Notes under the pieces: model-generated
Told to the model about the DNA's origin: nothing
Seen by the model: only the letters and a program-made list of their open reading frames with translations
Database searches by the model: none
Position numbers and translations under genes: made by a program
Shown here: positions 19,916-31,499 of the stretch, one piece after another
Layout of the letters: the number at the start of each line of letters is the position of its first letter
How positions within the stretch are numbered: the stretch's first letter is position 1
DNA from: Elephas maximus indicus
Lineage: Eukaryota > Chordata > Mammalia > Proboscidea > Elephantidae
Assembly (NCBI RefSeq): GCF_024166365.1
Contig: NC_064822.1
Location: forward strand, 108,620,823-108,684,822
Length of the DNA: 64,000 nt
Direction: 5' to 3'

Positions 19916-21285
19916 TAGTTGTTGTTAGCTGCCATCGAGTCGATACCAACTCATAGCGACCCTATGTACAACAGATAAAACATTGCCTGGTCCTGCAGCA
20001 TCCTCACATTCATTGTTATACTTGAGCCCATTGTTGCAGCCCCTGTGTCAATCCATCTTTCTGAGGGTCTTCCTCTTTTTCAACGACCCTCCACTTTACC
20101 AAGCATGATGTCCTTCTCCAGGGACTGGTCCCTTCTGATAACATTTCCAAAGTATGTGAGACAAAGTCTTGCCATCCTTGCTTTTAAGGAGCACTCTGGC
20201 TGTACTTCTTCCAAGACAAATTTGTTTGTTCTTCTGGCAGTCCATGTTGTATTCAATATTCTTCACCAATACCATAATTCAAAGGCATCAATTCTTTTTT
20301 GGTCTTTCTTGTTCGTTGTCCAGCTTTCACATGCATATGAGGCAACTGAAAGCACCATGGCTTGAGTCAGGCTCACTTTAGTCCTCCAAGTGACATCTTT
20401 GCTTTTGGATACTTGAAAGAAGTCTTTTGCAGCAGATTTGCCCAATGCAGTGCATCATTTGATTTCTTGACTGCTGCATCTATGGGCATTAATTATGGAT
20501 ACAAGTAAAATGAAACCCTTGACAACTTCAATTTTTTCTCCATTTATCATAATGTTGCTTGTTGGTCAAGTTGTAGGGATTTTTGTTTTCTTTATGTTGA
20601 GATGAAGTCCATACTGAAGGCCGTAGTCTTTGGTATTCATCAGTAAGCTTCAAGTCCTCTTCATTTTCAGCATGCAAGTTTGAGTTATCTGCATAACACA
20701 GGTTGTTAATGAGTCTTCCTCCAATCCTGATGCCCCATTCTTCTTCATATAGTCCAGTTTCTCAGATTAGCTGCTCAGCATACAGATTGAATAAGTATGG
20801 TAAAAGGATACAACCCAGACACACAACTTTCCTGACTTTAAACCACACATTATCCCCTTGCTCTGTTTGACTGCCTCTTGGTCTGTGTTCAGGTTCCTCT
20901 TGAGCACAATTAAGTGTTCTGGAATTCCCATTCTTCCCAACATTATCCATAATTTATTATGATCCACACAGTCGAATCCCCTTGCATAGTCAATAAAACA
21001 CAGGTAAACATCTTTCTGGTATTCTCGGCGTTCAGCCAAGATCCATCTGACATGAGCAATGATGTCCGTCATTCCATGTCTTCTTCTGAATCCAACTTGA
21101 ATTTCTGGCAGTTCCCTGTCAATGTACATCTGCAAGAACTTTTGAATGCTCTTCAACAAAATTTTACTTGCATGTGATATTAATGATATAGTTTGATAAT
21201 TTCGTCATCCTGTTGGATCACCTTTCTTTGGAATGGGCACAAATGTGGATTTCTTCCAGTCAGTTGGCCAGGTGTCTTTCTTCCA
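19916..21285 (-). mobile_element. RTE LINE, 3' half with RT domain remnant
   Basis: The 3' tail 'gttgttgttagctgccatcgagtcgataccaactcatagcgacc' opens the element on the plus strand and RT-coding sequence follows upstream. The reverse frame at 20767-21159 reads QVGFRRRHGMTDIIAHVRWI and YLCFIDYARGFDCVDHNKLW, typical of the RTE reverse transcriptase. The flanks repeat 'tttatagtttt' (about 19905-19915 and 21288-21298). It is 5' truncated. Confidence 0.85.
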
Positions 21286-22030
21286 AATTTATAGTTTTAA
21301 GTTTTATATTTAGGTCTTTGATCTATTTTGAGTTAGTTTTTGTGTATGGTGTCAGGTGTGGGTCCTGTTTCATTTTTCTACAGATAGATATTCAGTTTTG
21401 TTGAAGAGATTGTCTCTTCTCCATTTAATAGACTTTGGTCCTTTGTTGAAGATCAGCTGTCCATAAGTGGATGGCTTTATGTCTGGGTTTTCAATTGTTT
21501 CATTGGTCTGTGTGTCTGTTGTTGTACCAGTACCAGGCTGTTCTGACTACCATCGCTGTATAGGTAGTGTGAGGCCTCTCACTTTGTTCTTCTTCTTTAA
21601 TAAAGCTTTACTTATTCAGGGCCTCTTTCCCTTCCATACAAAGCTAGTGATTAGTTTTTCCATCATACGGATCGGGATTGCATTATATCTATATATCACT
21701 TTGGGTAGTACTGACAGTTTCACAGTATTAAGTCTTCCTGTCCAATGTTATGTTTTTTCCATGTATGTGGGTATCTTTTGGTTTCTTGCAATAATGTATT
21801 GCAGTTTTCTTTGTATAGGTCTTTTACATCCCCGGTTAGATTTATTCCTAAGTATTTTATCTTTTGGGGGACTATTGTAAATCGTATTGCTTTCCTGATT
21901 TTCTTTTCAAAGTTCTCTTTGTTGATGTAGAGGAATCCAACTGATTTTTTAAGTTGATCTTGTATCCTGCCACTTTGCTGAATCCTCCTATTAGTTCCAA
22001 TAGCTTTCTTGTGGAATCTTTAGGATTTTT

Positions 22031-22209
22031 TTTTTTTTTAATAATTTTCATTGTGCTTTAAGTGAAAGTTTACAAATCAAGTCAGTCTCTCACACAAAAA
22101 CCCATACACAACTTGCTACATACTCCCAATTACTTCCCCCTTCATGAGACAACCCGCTCCCTCCTTCCACTCTCTCTTTTCATGACCATTTTGCCAGCTT
22201 CTAAGCCCC
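22031..22209 (-). mobile_element. very short L1 3' end insertion
   Basis: Only about 177 bases of L1 3'UTR are present after a T-run ('ttttcattgtgctttaagtgaaagtttacaaatc'). The insertion is bounded by a long, clear target-site duplication 'tggaatctttaggatttttt' (22012-22031 and 22210-22228). Confidence 0.88.
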
Positions 22210-23335
22210 TGGAATCTTTAGGATTTTTTATGTATAGATCATATCATCTGCAAATAGGAATAGTTTTACTTCTTCCTTACTGATTTTGATGCCTTTTTTT
22301 TTTTTCTTGCCTTATTGCTCACGTTAGGACTTCCAATACATTGTTGAATTAGAGTGGTGATAAAGGGCATCCTCGTCTGATTCCCATTCTCAGAGGGAAT
22401 GCTTTCAGACTGTCTTCTTTGAACATGCAGTTGGTTGTTAGTTTTCTATAAATTCCCTTTATTATGTTGAGTAATTTCCTTTCTATTCCTATTTTGCTGA
22501 GAGTTTTTATCAGGAATGGGTGTTGGAATTTATCAAATCCCTTTTCTGTGTCTAGGGATATGATCACGTGATTCTTTTCCTTTATTTTACTTATGTGATG
22601 GATTAGGTTGATTGCGTTTCTAATGTTGAACCATCTTTGCATTCCTGGTATAAATCCACTTGGTCGTGATCTTTTTTTTTTTTTTTGGATATGCTGTTGA
22701 GTCGGCTAGGATTTTGTTGAGAATTTTTGTGTCCATATTCATAAGGGATATTGGTCTTTATTAGTCATGTCTTTGCCTGCTTTTGATATCAGGGTTATGC
22801 TGGTTTCATAGAATGAATTCAGGAGTATTCCTTCTTTTTCTATGTTCTGGAATAGATTGAGTAGAATTAATGTCAACTCCTCTGATTGCATGGTAGAATC
22901 CTCCAGTGAGGCTGTCTGGGCTGGGGCCTTTTCTTTTGGAGGGGGAGGGAGTTTTTTTTTATGACACTTTCAATTTCTTCTTTTGTTATGGGTCTGTTCA
23001 GATTTTCTCCCTCAGTTTGTGTTAGGTAGGTAGTATGTTTCTAGAAATTTGTCCATTTCCTATTTAGGTTTTTAAATTTGTTGAAGTACATTTTTTTGTG
23101 TTATTCTGTTATAATCCTTTTTATTTCAGTTGGTTCTGTTATAACGTTACCCATCTCATTTTTTATTCTGGTTATTTGCCTCTTCTCCTATATTTCTTTT
23201 GTAAATTTGGCCAGTGGTTTGTCAATTTCATTGATCTTTACAAAGAATCAGCTTTTGGTCTTGTTGATTCTATTCTCTGTTTATGTCTGCTTTTCTATCT
23301 TCTTTTCCTAGTCTCTATTTCTGCTTTAATTTTTT

Positions 23336-23660
23336 TTTTTTTTGGTAGCCCACTCTGTGGAATATTTACTATGAGTCAAACTAGGAATTGTTCTAATCAT
23401 TTGATTCTTACAAACAAAAAATTACAAGGCAAGTACTAATATTACCCCGATTGAAAAAAAAAAAAAACCAGTTGCCATCAAGTTGATTCCAACTCATGGT
23501 GATCCCATGTGCATCAGAGTAGAATTGTGCTCCATAGATTTCCATTGGTTGATTTTTTGCAAGTAGATACCCTAGTCTTTCTTCCGAGGTGCCTCTGGGT
23601 AGACGTGAACCTCCAATCTTGCAGTTAGCAGCTGAGTGCATTAACCTTTCATGCCGCCCA
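23336..23660 (-). repeat. AfroSINE-like SINE with extra 3' MIR-like passenger
   Basis: Read in reverse, a SINE head (23660, 'gggcggcatgaaaggttaatgcactcagctgc') leads to the tail 'gagttggaatcaacttgatggcaactgg' and a T-run (23454-23467). About 110 bases of MIR-like sequence follow (23344-23453), then a second homopolymer (23331-23343). The whole unit is flanked by 'ttctgctttaattttt' on both sides, so it appears to have entered as one piece. Confidence 0.7.
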
Positions 23661-24802
23661 TTCTGCTTTAATTTTTATTATTTTGTTTCTTCTGATGACT
23701 GTGGGCTTCTTTTGCTGCTCTCTTTCTAATTGTTCAAGTTATAGGGTTTATGTTTTGATTTTTGCCCATTCTTCTTTTTTGATGTATGTATTTATTGCTA
23801 TAAATTGACATCCAAGCACTGCTTTTACTGTGTCCCAAAGGTTTTGATATGTTGTATTTTTATTCTTGTTTGATTATAGGCATTTTAAAATGTAATCTTT
23901 AATTTCTTCTATTACCCAATAGTTTTTAAGCAGAGTGTTAGATCCCATGTGTTAGATTATTTTTCCTTGCTAATCCTGTTATTGATTTCCACTTTTATAG
24001 TATTGTGATCAGAGAAGATGCTTTGTATTATTTCAATGTTTTTGAGTTTGTTGAGGCTTGCTTTGTGGCCTAAAATGTAATCTATCCTGGGGAATGATCC
24101 TTGAGCATTGGAGAAGAATGTGTACTTTGCTGTTAGGTGAAGTGTTCTCTATATGTCTATTAGGTTGAGTTGGTTGATTGTTATATTTAGATATTCTGTG
24201 TCTCTCAAGTTTCTTTCTAGCTGTTGTGTCCTTCACCAAAACGAGTGTGTTAAATTCTCCTAGTACTATTGTGCAAGTGTGTATTTCTCTTTTCAGTTCT
24301 GTTAGAGTTTGTTTTATGTATTTTGGAGCTCTGTTATTGGGTGCATATATATTTATTACAGTTATGTCTTCTTGGTGGATTGACCCTTTAATCATTTTAA
24401 AATGTCCTTCCTTGCTTTTTATGGTGGATGCACTGATTTACTATCAAATGTTAAACCAATCTTGCATTCCTGGACTACATCCCTCCTGGTCATGAAGTAT
24501 TATCCTTCTTATATATCATTAGTTTCTATTTACTACATTTTGTTAAGAATTTTTGCATCTCTGTTTACAGGGGATAATCTGTAATTTTCTTTTCTTGTTA
24601 TTCTTTATCTGGTTTTGATCTCAAAGTAATGTTGCACTCATCACATGAGTTGGGAAGTATTCCCTTCTCTTCAATTTTCTGGAAGAGTTTCTGTAGGATT
24701 GGCATTATTTCTTCTTTAAACATATGGTGGAATTCACCAGTGAAGCTATCTGGGCCCAGAGTTTTCTTTGGAGAAAGGTCTTTATTTAAAAATTCAATTT
24801 CT

Positions 24803-24962
24803 CACTGGGCTTCCGTTAAGGGCGATGGAAAAATTCAGGAATATTTAATGGTGATGGCTGAACACCATAATGAACATATTTAATGTCACTAAACTGTACA
24901 TGAAAGATTGTTAAAATGGCAAATGTTTGGTTACCTATATATTTATCACAATAAAAAAATGG
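24803..24962 (+). mobile_element. L1M 3'-end fragment
   Basis: The text 'cactaaactgtacatgaaagattgttaaaatggcaaatg' and 'tatatttatcacaataaaaaaatgg' is the standard 3' end of older mammalian L1s in forward orientation. It is flanked by 'ttaaaaattcaattt'-like copies on both sides. Confidence 0.75.
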
Positions 24963-25689
24963 TTAAAAAAATTCAATTTTTTAAATTGTGCTTTAAGTGA
25001 AAGTTTACAATTCATGTAAGTTTCTCATACAAAAACTTATACACACATTGATATGTGACCCTAGTTGCTTTTCCCACAATGTGACAGCACACTCCTCCTC
25101 TCTACCCTGTATTTCCCATGTCCATTCAACCACCCCCCGTCCGCCTCTGCCTTGTCATCTTGCCTCCAGACAGGAGCTGCCCACTTAGTCTCATGTATCT
25201 ACTTGAGTTAAGAAGCACACTCCTCACCAGTATCATTTTATGTTACAGTCCAGTCTAATCTTTGTCTGAATAGTTGACTTTGGGAACAGTTTTAGTTTGG
25301 GGCTTACAGAGAGTCTGGGGGCCATGCCTTCTGGGGTCCCTCCAGTCTCAGTCAGACCATTAAGTCTGGTGTTTTTATGTGAAGTTGAGTTCTGCCCCCC
25401 ACTTTTCTCCTGCTCCATCAGGGACCCTCTGTTGTGTTCCCTGTCAGGGCGGTCATTGGTGGTAACCATCTAATTCTTCAGGTCTCAGGCTGATGGAGTC
25501 TGTGGTTTATGTGGCCCTTTTCATTTCTTGTGCTCATATTTTCCTTGTGTCTTTGGTGTTCTTCATTCTCCTTTGATCCAGGTGGGTTAGGACCAATTGA
25601 TGCATCTTAGATGGCCACTTGCTAGCTTTTAAGACCCCAGATGCCACCATCAAAGTGGGATGCAGAACATTTTCTTAATACACTTTGTT

Positions 25690-26913
25690 TTGGTATATCC
25701 CTATGGGTTGCTTGAGTGAGCTAGCTTCATTATTTTCGTCTTTGGTGCTCTGACGTCCTGTCCCCAGATGGCTAGAGCTGTTATCAGGTATATCAGTCTA
25801 GGAGTCCATGCAGTTTTCTTGTAAGAATTCAGCTCAGATTTCCAGGTAGCTGATCATCAAGTGTGTGGTACAGGCTCTATCCTACAGTCTTAGAGGGGCA
25901 GGGGTGATTGGCGTATATACCAGTATCTGATTGCAGCAGGGGGTCACGCTCTGAACAAGGCAGGGAACTGAGAACCAACCCCCAAGTGTCTCTGAGGAAA
26001 GTGCGTCCCTGTTCCCTAGAGCATGCAGGTGGGTGGGTTCTGCAGACGGACCATGAACACCCAAAGTTTTTGGTTGTAAGGACTGGGAGGTACCAGTTAT
26101 CTTGGGACCCCTGTCGCAAGTGGCTGGGTGACCTGAGTGGAGCTACCAGTCCTTCGGTCCCTGATGTGGGTAGGTGAGGACCTTGTTTAACAGGCAAAGA
26201 AATGTCAAACATCAAACAGCCACCTCTCCACTGCACAGCTGAAATGGTTGGAGTTTACCAACAAGGGCTTATTCTCCCCAAATAGGCCCACACAGGTCCA
26301 TGCAGAAGGGAAAGGTGCTCAAAGTCCATGGACGGTTTATGCCTGGACAGGAGCTTCTTCTGTCCTGAGCTCCCCTGGTTAGCAGAGCTGGCAAATTATC
26401 TTTTCCCCCAATTGCAATTTTTTTTCTTCCCCAAGGTGGCAAGGGGAGGTGGGGGAATGGCTCAAGGTACTCACCAGGGTCTATCTCAGGCCCAGAAAAT
26501 TCAGCCACTGAAGCCGGGTTGGGGGTGGGCTTGCGATAAAATATACGCAAGTACTTAGCTTTTGCCGAGAGCACCGTTCTTCTGTGGGTCTGGAGGTGTG
26601 AGTAGGCTGTGTGGCTGGCTGCTTCGCCCTGAGGAAACTGCAGCTGAATGCTAGTACCAGCCCGCTGCCACCGCCACCACTCCAGGAATGGTGCCTGAAG
26701 GCTCCCCACGGTTTTGGTCCAGTAACTCCTCTCCACTTCTGAACGGCCTCTTCCTCTCCCTGCCCCTCAGTTCATTGTCTAAGCTTGCCTTTCATGCTCA
26801 GGGCTCCCAGCTTGTCACAAATATACTTGTTTCACTTGTTTTTTCGGGTCTTTGTTGTAAAGACGGCTCAACAGAAGCATCTGTCTATTCCGCCATCTTG
26901 GCTCCGCCTCCCT
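25690..26913 (-). mobile_element. L1 5'UTR-only insertion with target-site duplication
   Basis: The insert of 1224 bases equals an almost entire L1 5'UTR, collinear with those at 32594-33848 and 36108-37474. On the minus strand it begins 'AGGGAGGCGGAGCCAAGATG', which includes a good YY1-like CCAAGATGGCGG core at the L1 start. It stops at 'GGATATACC', just before the A-rich run that precedes ORF1 in related copies. It is flanked by 'cttaatacactttgtt' (25674-25689) and 'cttaattcactttgtt' (26914-26929). Outside it the surrounding L1 3'UTR is continuous. It carries no ORF and no L1 3'UTR. Confidence 0.85.
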
Positions 26914-27264
26914 CTTAATTCACTTTGTTATGCCAGTTAACATAGCTGTCTCCTGAAACCATAGTCCCCAGACCCCTGCCCCTGCTACTCTGTCCCTTGA
27001 AGTGTTTGGTTGTATCCAGGAAACTTCTTAGCTTTTGGTTTAGCCCAGTTGTGCTGACTTCTCATACATTGTATATTGTCCTTTCCCTCACCTAAAACAA
27101 TTCTTGTGTACTATTTTATCTAGTAAGTGAATACCCCTCTCCCTCCCTCCCTCCCCACCCTCATAACCATCAAACAATATTTTCTTCTGTGTTTAAACTT
27201 TTTCTTGAGTTCTTATAATAGTGGTCTCATATAATATATGTCTTTTTGCAACTAGTTTCACGCT

Positions 27265-30200
27265 TTATTGGGTAATTTCACAGAGCATCATGCCTTCCAG
27301 ATTCATTCCCATGTTACGTTTCATGGATTCATCATCGTCCTTTATCATTGTATGATATTCCATTGTGTGAATATACCATAATTTGTTTAACCATTCATCT
27401 GTTGATGGGCACCTAGGTTCTTTCCATCTTTTTGCTGTTGTGAACAGTGCTGCAATGAACATGGGTGTGCATATATCTATTTGTGTGGTACTTTTATTTC
27501 TAGCTTTTTAAGGGAGCGCCAAATCAGTTTCCAAAGTAGTTGTACCATTTTACATTCCCACCAGCAGTGTATAAGTGTTCCAGTCTCTCCACAACATCTC
27601 CAACATTTATCATTTTGTGTTTTTTGGATTAATGCCAGCCTTGTTGGAGTGAGACGGAATCTCATTATAGTTTTGATTTGCATTTCTCTAATGGCTAATG
27701 ATCGTGAGCATTTCCTCATGGATCTGTTCGCCACCTGAATACCTTCTTTAGTGAAGTGCTTGTTCATATCTTTTGCCCATTTTTTAATTGGGTTATTTGT
27801 CTTTTTGTGGTTGAGTTTTTGCAGTATCATGTAGATTTTAGAGATCAGGCGCTGATCGGAAATGTCATAGCTAAAAACTTTTTCCCAGTCTATAGGTAAT
27901 CTTTTTACTCTTTTGGTGAAGTCTTTGGATGAGCATAGATGTTTGATTTTTAGGAGCTCCCAGTTATCTAGTTTCTCTTCTGCATTGTTAGTAATTTTTT
28001 TTGCAGATGGATATCCAGTTATGCCAGCACCATTTGTTAAAGACGCTGTCTTTTCCCCGTTTAACTGACTTTGGGCCTTTGTCAAATATGTGGGTGGATT
28101 TATGCCTGGATTCTCAATTCTGTTCCATTGGTCTATGTATCTGTTGTTGTACCAGTACCAGGCTATTTTGACTACTGTGGTGGTATAATAGGTTCTAAAA
28201 TCAGGTAGAGTGAGGCCTCCCACTTTGTTCTTCTTTTTCAGTAATGCTTTACTTATCTGGGGCCTCTTTCCCTTCCATATGAAGTTAGTGAATTGTTTCT
28301 TCATGTCATTAAAACATGTCGTTGGAATTTGGATCGGAATTGCATTGTATCTATAGTTGGCTTTTGGTAGAATAGACATTTTTACAATGTTAAGTCTTCC
28401 TATCCATGAGCACGGTATGTTTTTCCACTTATGTAGGTCTCTTGGTTTCTTGCAGTAGTGTCTTGTGGTTTTCTCTGTATAGGTCTTTTACATCTCTGCT
28501 AAGATTTATTCCTAAGTATTTTATCTTCTTGGGGGCTACTGTAAATAGCATTGATTTGGTGATTTCCCCTTCGATGTTCTTTTTGTTGGCGCAGAGGAAT
28601 CCAACTGATTTTTATATGTTTATCTTATATCCTGATACTCTGCTGAACACTTCTATTTGTTTCAGTAGTTTTCTTGAGGATTCTTTAGGGTTTTCCGTGT
28701 ATAAGATCATGTCATCTGCAAACAGAGATACTTTTACTTCTTCCTTACCGATCTGGATGCCCTTTATTTCTTTATCTAGCCTAACTGCTCTGGCTAGGAC
28801 CTCCAGCACAATGTTAAATAAAAGTGGTGATAAATGGCATCCTTGTCTGGTTCCCAATCTCAAGAGGAATGGTTTCAGACTCTCTCCATTTAGGGTGAGG
28901 TTGGCTTTTGGCTTTGTATAAATGCCGTTTATTATGTTGAGGAATTTTCCTTCTATTCCTATTTTGCTGAGAGTTTTTATCCTGAACGGATGTTGAACTT
29001 CATTAAATTCCTTTTCTGCATCAATTGATAAAGTCATGTGATTCTTGTCTTTTATTTATATGATGGATTACATTAATTGTTTTTCTAATGTTGAACCATC
29101 CCTGCATACCTGGTATGAATCCCAATGGGCCACAGTAAATTATTTTTTTGATATGTTGTTGAATTCTATTGGCTAGAATTTTGTTGAGGATTTTTGCTTC
29201 TAAGTGCATGAAGGATATAGGTCTGTGAATTTTCTTTTTTTGTGGTGTCTTTACCTGGTTTTGGTATCAGGGATATGCTGGCTTCATAGAATGAGTTTGG
29301 GAGTATTCTGTCCTTTTCTATGTTTTGAAATACCTTTAGTAGTAGTGGTATTAACTCTTCTCTGAAAGTTTGGTAGAACTCTGCAGTGAAGCCGTCTGGG
29401 CTGGGACTTGTTTTGTTGGGAGTTTTTTTTTATTATTATTATTACGTTTTCAATCTCTTCTTTTGTTATGGGTCTATTTAGTTGTTCTACCTCTGTTTGT
29501 GTTAGCTTAGGTAGGTAGTGTGTTTCTAGGAATTCATCCATTTCTTCTAGGTTTTCAAATTTGTTAGAGTACAATTTTTCGTAGTAATCTGATATGATTC
29601 TTTTAATTTCTGTTGAGTCTGTTTTAATATCACCCATCTCATTCGTATTCGGGTTATTTGCTTCCTCTCCTGTTTTTCTTTTGTCAGTTTGGCCAATGGT
29701 TTATATATTTTGTTAATTTTTTCAAAGAACCATCTTTTGGTCTTGTTATTTCTTTCAATTGTTTTTCTGTTTTCTATTTCATTTAATTCTTCTCTAATTT
29801 TTATAATTTGCTTTCTTCTGGTGCCTGAGATTTCTTTTGTTGCTCTCTTTCTATTTGCTCAAGTTGTAGGATAATTCTTTGTTTTTGGCCCTTTCTCCTT
29901 TTTGGATGTGTGCATTTATTGATATAAATTGACCTCTCAGAACTGCTTTCACTGTGTCCCAAAGGTTCTGATAGGAAGTGTTTTCATTCTCACTGGATTT
30001 TATGAATTTCTTTATTCCATCCTTAATGTCTTCTATAACTTGGTCTTTTTTGAACAGGGTATTGTTCAGTTTCCAAGTGTTTGATTTCTTTTCCCTGATT
30101 TTTCTGTTGTTGATTTCTACTTTTATGGCCTTATGGTCAGAGAAGATGCTTTGTAATATTTCAATGTTTTGGATTCTGCTAAGGCTTGCTTTATGACTGA

Positions 30201-31109
30201 ATATGTGGTCTTTTCTAGAGAATGTTCCATGTGCACTAGAAAAGAAAGTACACTTGGCTGCCGTTGGGTGGAGTGTTCTGTATATATCTATTAGGTCAAG
30301 TTGGTTGATTGTGGCATTTAGATCTTCCATGTCTTTATTGAGCTTCTTTCTGGATGTCCTGTCCTTCACCAGAAGTGGTGTGTTGAAGTCTCCTACTATA
30401 ATTGTGGAGATGTCGGTCTCGTTTTTCAATGCTGTTAGAGTTTGTTTTATGTATCTTGCAGCCCTATCATTGGTGCATAAATATTTAATATGGTTATATC
30501 CTTCTGGTATATTGTCCCTTTAATCGTTATATAGTGTCCTTCCTTATCCTCTCTAGTGGATTTAACTTTAAAGTCTATTTTGTCGGGAATTAATATCACA
30601 CTGGAAAATGGAATAGAAAATGATACTGGTGAAGAATGAGCTTCTTGGATCAAGTAGACACATGAGACTATGTTGGCATCTTCTGCCTGGAGGGGAGATG
30701 AGAAGGCAGAGTGGGTCAGAAGCTGGCCAAATGGACATGAAAAGAGAGAGTAGAGGGAAGGAGTGTGCTGTGTCATTAGGGGGAGAGCAATTAAGAGTAT
30801 ATAGCAAGGTGTATATATAAATTTTTGTATGAGAGACTGACCTGATTTGTAAACTTTCACTTAAAGCACAGTAAAAATTTTAAAAAAAGAAATTAATATT
30901 GCCACTCACTCTGCTCTTTTTTGATTGTTGTTTGCTTGATATTTTTTTTCCATCCTTTGAGTTTTTGTTTGTTTGTGTCTCTAAGTCTAAGGTATGTCTC
31001 TTGTAGGCTGCATATAGATGGATCGTGGTTTTTTATCTCTCTTCATTGGTACATTTAGTCCATTTACATTCAGCATAATTATGGATAGGTATGAGTTTAG
31101 TGTTGTCAT
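27265..31109 (-). pseudogene. L1 ORF2 remnant (endonuclease-RT)
   Basis: The reverse frames carry the ORF2 start MTTLNSYLSII (31109), endonuclease pieces such as TIIVGDFNTPLLVKD (29851-30429), an RT segment with [14 protein letters not shown] (the FADD box, within 28612-29037), and a 300-residue open C-terminal piece (27477-28379) with RFRLTPTRLALIQKTQNDKC and ending near the LNKLWYIHTMEYHTMI segment. The frame is broken several times and interrupted at 30600-30889. Confidence 0.85.
30600..30889 (+). mobile_element. L1 3'UTR fragment, antisense inside L1 ORF2
   Basis: The fragment runs from 'gatactggtgaagaatgagcttcttgg' to 'gtaaactttcacttaaagcacagtaaaaa', the L1 3' terminus in forward orientation. 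The flanks repeat 'aattaatat' (30589-30597 and 30890-30898). Confidence 0.85.
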
Positions 31110-31499
31110 TTTGATGTTTTTTTGTGTGTGTTCTTGACAGTTTCTTTTTCCCACTTAATTTTTTGTGCGGAGTAATTTGTCTTTATATATTGTCTTTTCC
31201 TCTTATTCGTTGTTGATATTGTTTCTACTGAGTATTTTTTTCTTGTGTTTTATCTTGATGAGTAGGATAGTTAGTCTCCTTTGTGGTTATCTTAATATTC
31301 ACCCCTATTTTTCTAAGTTTAAACCTAACTTTTGTTTCTTTATATTGCCTTGTCTTCCTCTCTGTATGAAAGATCTATGACTACATTTCTTAGTCCCTCT
31401 TTCTTGTTTTAATGTTGTCTTCTTTTACATAATAATGTCGCTGTTTCCCTGTTTTGAGTGTTTTTTTAATCTTGATTTATTTTTGTGATTTCCTTGTCT

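Larger units (their letters stand above)
17603..24430 (-). mobile_element. L1, 5'-truncated, inserted in the ancient L1
   Basis: The 3' end lies at 17603-17660 ('ttattgtgcttcaggtgaaagtttacag' in reverse). The 3'UTR reaches about 18970, and ORF2 sequence follows to 24430, where it stops inside the endonuclease-coding part. The flanks repeat 'cactgattt' (17593-17602 and 24433-24442), the target-site duplication. Nested within it are an AfroSINE (17786-17951), an RTE (19916-21285), a small L1 tail (22031-22209) and a composite SINE insertion (about 23336-23660). The ORF is decayed. Confidence 0.8.

Noticed and set aside
27477-28379. 300-residue open frame as a host gene
   Set aside because: It is the C-terminal part of L1 ORF2 within a defective L1, not a domesticated gene; nothing shows selection or splicing.
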